Position numbers and translations under genes: made by a program. A stretch of 7,443 nucleotides of DNA from Pirellulales bacterium (GTDB lineage: Bacteria; Planctomycetota; Planctomycetia; Pirellulales; JALHPA01). A model generated the notes under the pieces. It ran no database searches, was not told the DNA's origin, and saw only the letters and a program-made list of their open reading frames with translations. Within the stretch, counting starts at the first letter, position 1; each line of letters begins with the position of its first letter. The DNA lies in the NCBI GenBank assembly GCA_022842745.1, contig JALHPA010000111.1:1-7443 (forward strand), given 5' to 3'. Positions 6,404-7,443 of this stretch are shown piece by piece.

Positions 6404-6451
6404 CTGGGGATCGCAATTCGGCGCGATCCCCAGCCCATCATGGGGTTTCTT
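6404..6451 (+). terminator. Hairpin terminator region downstream of the tRNA
   Basis: CTGGGGATCGC at 6404-6414 pairs perfectly with GCGATCCCCAG at 6423-6433 around an 8-base loop, an 11-bp stem. A second small stem, CCCA-TCA-TGGG at 6434-6444, is followed by TTTCTT at 6446-6451. Lying 14 bases after the tRNA on its own strand, this is the probable transcription end of the tRNA. The main stem also stands in the convergent gap with the lipoprotein gene, so it may block readthrough from the other side, though no T-run follows on the minus strand. Confidence 0.65.
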
Positions 6452-6472
6452 GGGGACTCGTCGCTTCCCGTC

Positions 6473-6488
6473 AAAGACGGTCTCCGTC
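6473..6488 (-). terminator. Weak candidate terminator after the lipoprotein gene
   Basis: On the minus strand GACGG, loop AGA, CCGTC form a 5-bp stem followed by TTT, 22 bases after the lipoprotein stop codon. The stem and T-run are both short, so this is a weak candidate; the larger hairpin further on may do the work. Confidence 0.25.
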
Positions 6489-6509
6489 AGCCGCAAGCAG
6501 CGCAAGCAG

Positions 6510-7043
6510 TTAGTGCTTGTGATCCGCCTCGTGCGGCTCTTCCTGGAAGTCCCCCGTGTAAGGCGTGCCGTCGATTTGGCCGCTGATCGTTCCCGAGAAC
6601 ATCCTCTCGATCCCAATGGTGTCGTGCGTCCCGACAAACCGCGATGAAGTCCCCTCCGCTTCCCCTTCGAGCGGCTTGGCGACCAGTTCCATCTCCGTCA
6701 TCGGATCGTTGACGAGCAAATGAATCCTTTCCGCCTTGATCGCCACCTTTGATTTTTCGTCGCTGCCGATGATATAGACCGTGGCCTCCTTTTTGTCGTG
6801 GTCGGCCGTGAATTCCACATGGTACTCGCCTCCGCCCCAATCGGTTAGCGTTCCGCCATGCGGGCCAGCCCCATGCACGTGTCCCGCATCGTCCGTTTTC
6901 GCCTCCGTTTTTCCTCCGGTTGTCGCGCCGGTTTTCGGTACCGCCGCAGGCGCCGGCGGCGAATTCTTGTCGCAGCCTGTAAAAGCCAAAATAGCGGTGT
7001 AAACAATAACGGTGCAAACAACAACGCTGAGCGTTCGATTCAT
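6510..7043 (-). CDS. His-rich lipoprotein of a heavy-metal efflux operon
   Basis: This 177-residue envelope protein has a lipoprotein signal: MNRTLSVVVC, a hydrophobic run, then AFTGC with Cys24 as the lipidated residue. A low-complexity linker rich in Pro, Ala, Thr, Gly and Lys (27-52) follows. Next comes a His cluster GHVHGAGPHGGTL (His55, His57, His62), then GGEYHVEFTADHD (His75, His82) and a beta-rich domain of about 75-165 containing SSRFVG and SGQIDGTPYTGDF. The tail EEPHEADHKH adds three more His. Such clusters suit binding of Cu, Ag, Zn or Co. It begins 15 bases after the RND pump stop, with AAAGGAAAG as a modest Shine-Dalgarno site, so it is co-transcribed with the pump. A role as periplasmic metal-binding accessory or chaperone, functionally like CusF, is inferred from His content and position; it is not a CusF homologue that I can recognise. 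I recall similar HGG/SSRF/His-tail proteins next to RND operons in planctomycetes, but the metal is unknown. Confidence 0.82.
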   Translation of the reverse strand: MNRTLSVVVCTVIVYTAILAFTGCDKNSPPAPAAVPKTGATTGGKTEAKTDDAGHVHGAGPHGGTLTDWGGGEYHVEFTADHDKKEATVYIIGSDEKSKVAIKAERIHLLVNDPMTEMELVAKPLEGEAEGTSSRFVGTHDTIGIERMFSGTISGQIDGTPYTGDFQEEPHEADHKH

Positions 7044-7058
7044 CGGCGCGCTTTCCTT

Positions 7059-7443
7059 TCAGGAATTCATGGGGAAGTTTGTCGTCGCTGTCGCCCCGCC
7101 AGGAAATCGATTCGATTGTCCGTCGGCTCGATCGACCAACTCATACTCCTCGGTCCGCTCAGCCTTCACCAGCCGATCGGCATCTTTACCGCTAAACGCC
7201 AGAAACAAACCCGGGTGAATCAGGAATTCGCAAAACGTCGAAGTCACCAGTCCCCCCAGGATCACGGTCGCCACCGGGTACAGAATCTCGCGCCCCGGCT
7301 CCTGTCCGCCCCATACCAAAGGCGCCAGCCCAATTCCGGCGGTCAAGGCGGTCATCAGCACCGGCGCCAGCCGTTCCAGGCTCCCTCGCAGCACCATGCC
7401 CTCGGTGAACTCCTCGTTCTCCTCCTTCATCAGATGGAAGTAG
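7059..7443 (-). CDS. Heavy-metal efflux RND transporter, CusA/CzcA family (C-terminal 127 residues)
   Basis: The C-terminal end of an inner-membrane proton-driven pump that exports metal cations through a tripartite CusCBA-like complex. The visible part starts YFHLMKEENEEFTEGMVL, then RGSLERLAPVLMTALTAGIG, the block that is most diagnostic of the CusA/CzcA family before transmembrane helix 11. A second hydrophobic block, ILYPVATVILGGLVTSTF to FLIHPGLFLAF (about residues 53-83), is helix 12. The typical family text (SLERLAPVLMTAL, GREIL, PVATVILGGL) makes the assignment clear, though metal specificity lies in parts outside the window. A polar cytoplasmic tail of about 44 residues rich in Lys, Glu, Asp and Arg follows helix 12 and ends NFPMNS. 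The stop at 7061-7059 is followed after 15 bases by the lipoprotein gene. The rest of the operon (membrane fusion and outer-membrane proteins) would lie beyond 7443. Confidence 0.93.
   Translation of the reverse strand, partial: YFHLMKEENEEFTEGMVLRGSLERLAPVLMTALTAGIGLAPLVWGGQEPGREILYPVATVILGGLVTSTFCEFLIHPGLFLAFSGKDADRLVKAERTEEYELVDRADGQSNRFPGGATATTNFPMNS

Noticed and set aside
6311..6427. AATTCGG occurring on both sides of the tRNA (6311-6317 and 6415-6421), considered as attachment-site repeats
   Set aside because: Only seven bases match exactly and the second copy is the loop of the terminator hairpin; too short to claim attL/attR, and no integrase is present.
6492..6509. Tandem CGCAAGCAG x2 right after the lipoprotein stop
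   Set aside because: Two copies of a 9-base unit are too few to call a repeat array; likely simple slippage.
6335..6637. 100-codon minus-strand frame ending in RARTCDFQLVELAL
   Set aside because: Its C-terminus is the reverse complement of the tRNA, a well-known artefact of gene calling, and its N-terminal part overlaps the lipoprotein gene.

Overview
The window reads as a bacterial chromosome segment of about 60% GC. I infer a member of the Planctomycetota, at family level only and with moderate confidence. The basis is a large secreted protein with PA14-like domains and autotransporter-type beta-strand repeats, a solo GspE/PilB-type ATPase coupled to a STAS protein, and a His-rich lipoprotein of a style I associate with planctomycete metal-efflux operons. 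Every protein gene lies on the minus strand; a single tRNA lies on the plus strand.

Layout in minus-strand transcription order. (1) 7443-7059: C-terminal end of a CusA/CzcA-type heavy-metal RND pump, entering from outside the window. (2) 7043-6510: a 177-residue lipoprotein with His clusters, 15 bases after the pump and almost certainly in the same operon. (3) 6389-6316: a tRNA with anticodon GAC (Val) on the plus strand, followed by a strong hairpin in the convergent gap. (4) 6334-6119: an open, start-less reading frame on the minus strand that runs into the tRNA and looks like the 3' remnant of a gene. (5) 6021-5671: a small STAS-domain protein. (6) 5674-4439: a GspE/PilB-type ATPase whose start codon overlaps the STAS stop (ATGA) and which lacks the usual N1 domain. 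(7) 4239-3052: an IscS-like cysteine desulfurase that starts with GTG and lacks the C-terminal tail of E. coli IscS. (8) 3051-2684: a 368-base non-coding stretch holding one possible 26-codon ORF with a strong Shine-Dalgarno site and a 12-base palindrome. (9) 2683-1: the first 894 residues of the secreted PA14/beta-strand-repeat protein, which runs out of the window.

Functionally there are three blocks. The RND pump and lipoprotein form a metal-efflux unit. The STAS protein and ATPase form a translationally coupled pair whose likely theme is regulated pilus or secretion motor activity. The PA14 protein is an extracellular or cell-surface protein. The cysteine desulfurase sits alone, without iscU, iscA, hscBA or fdx beside it. 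No CRISPR array, transposase, integrase or clear defence system is visible. The least explained items are the STAS-ATPase pair, the gene remnant abutting the tRNA, the C33 anticodon loop of that tRNA, and the small ORF upstream of the PA14 gene.
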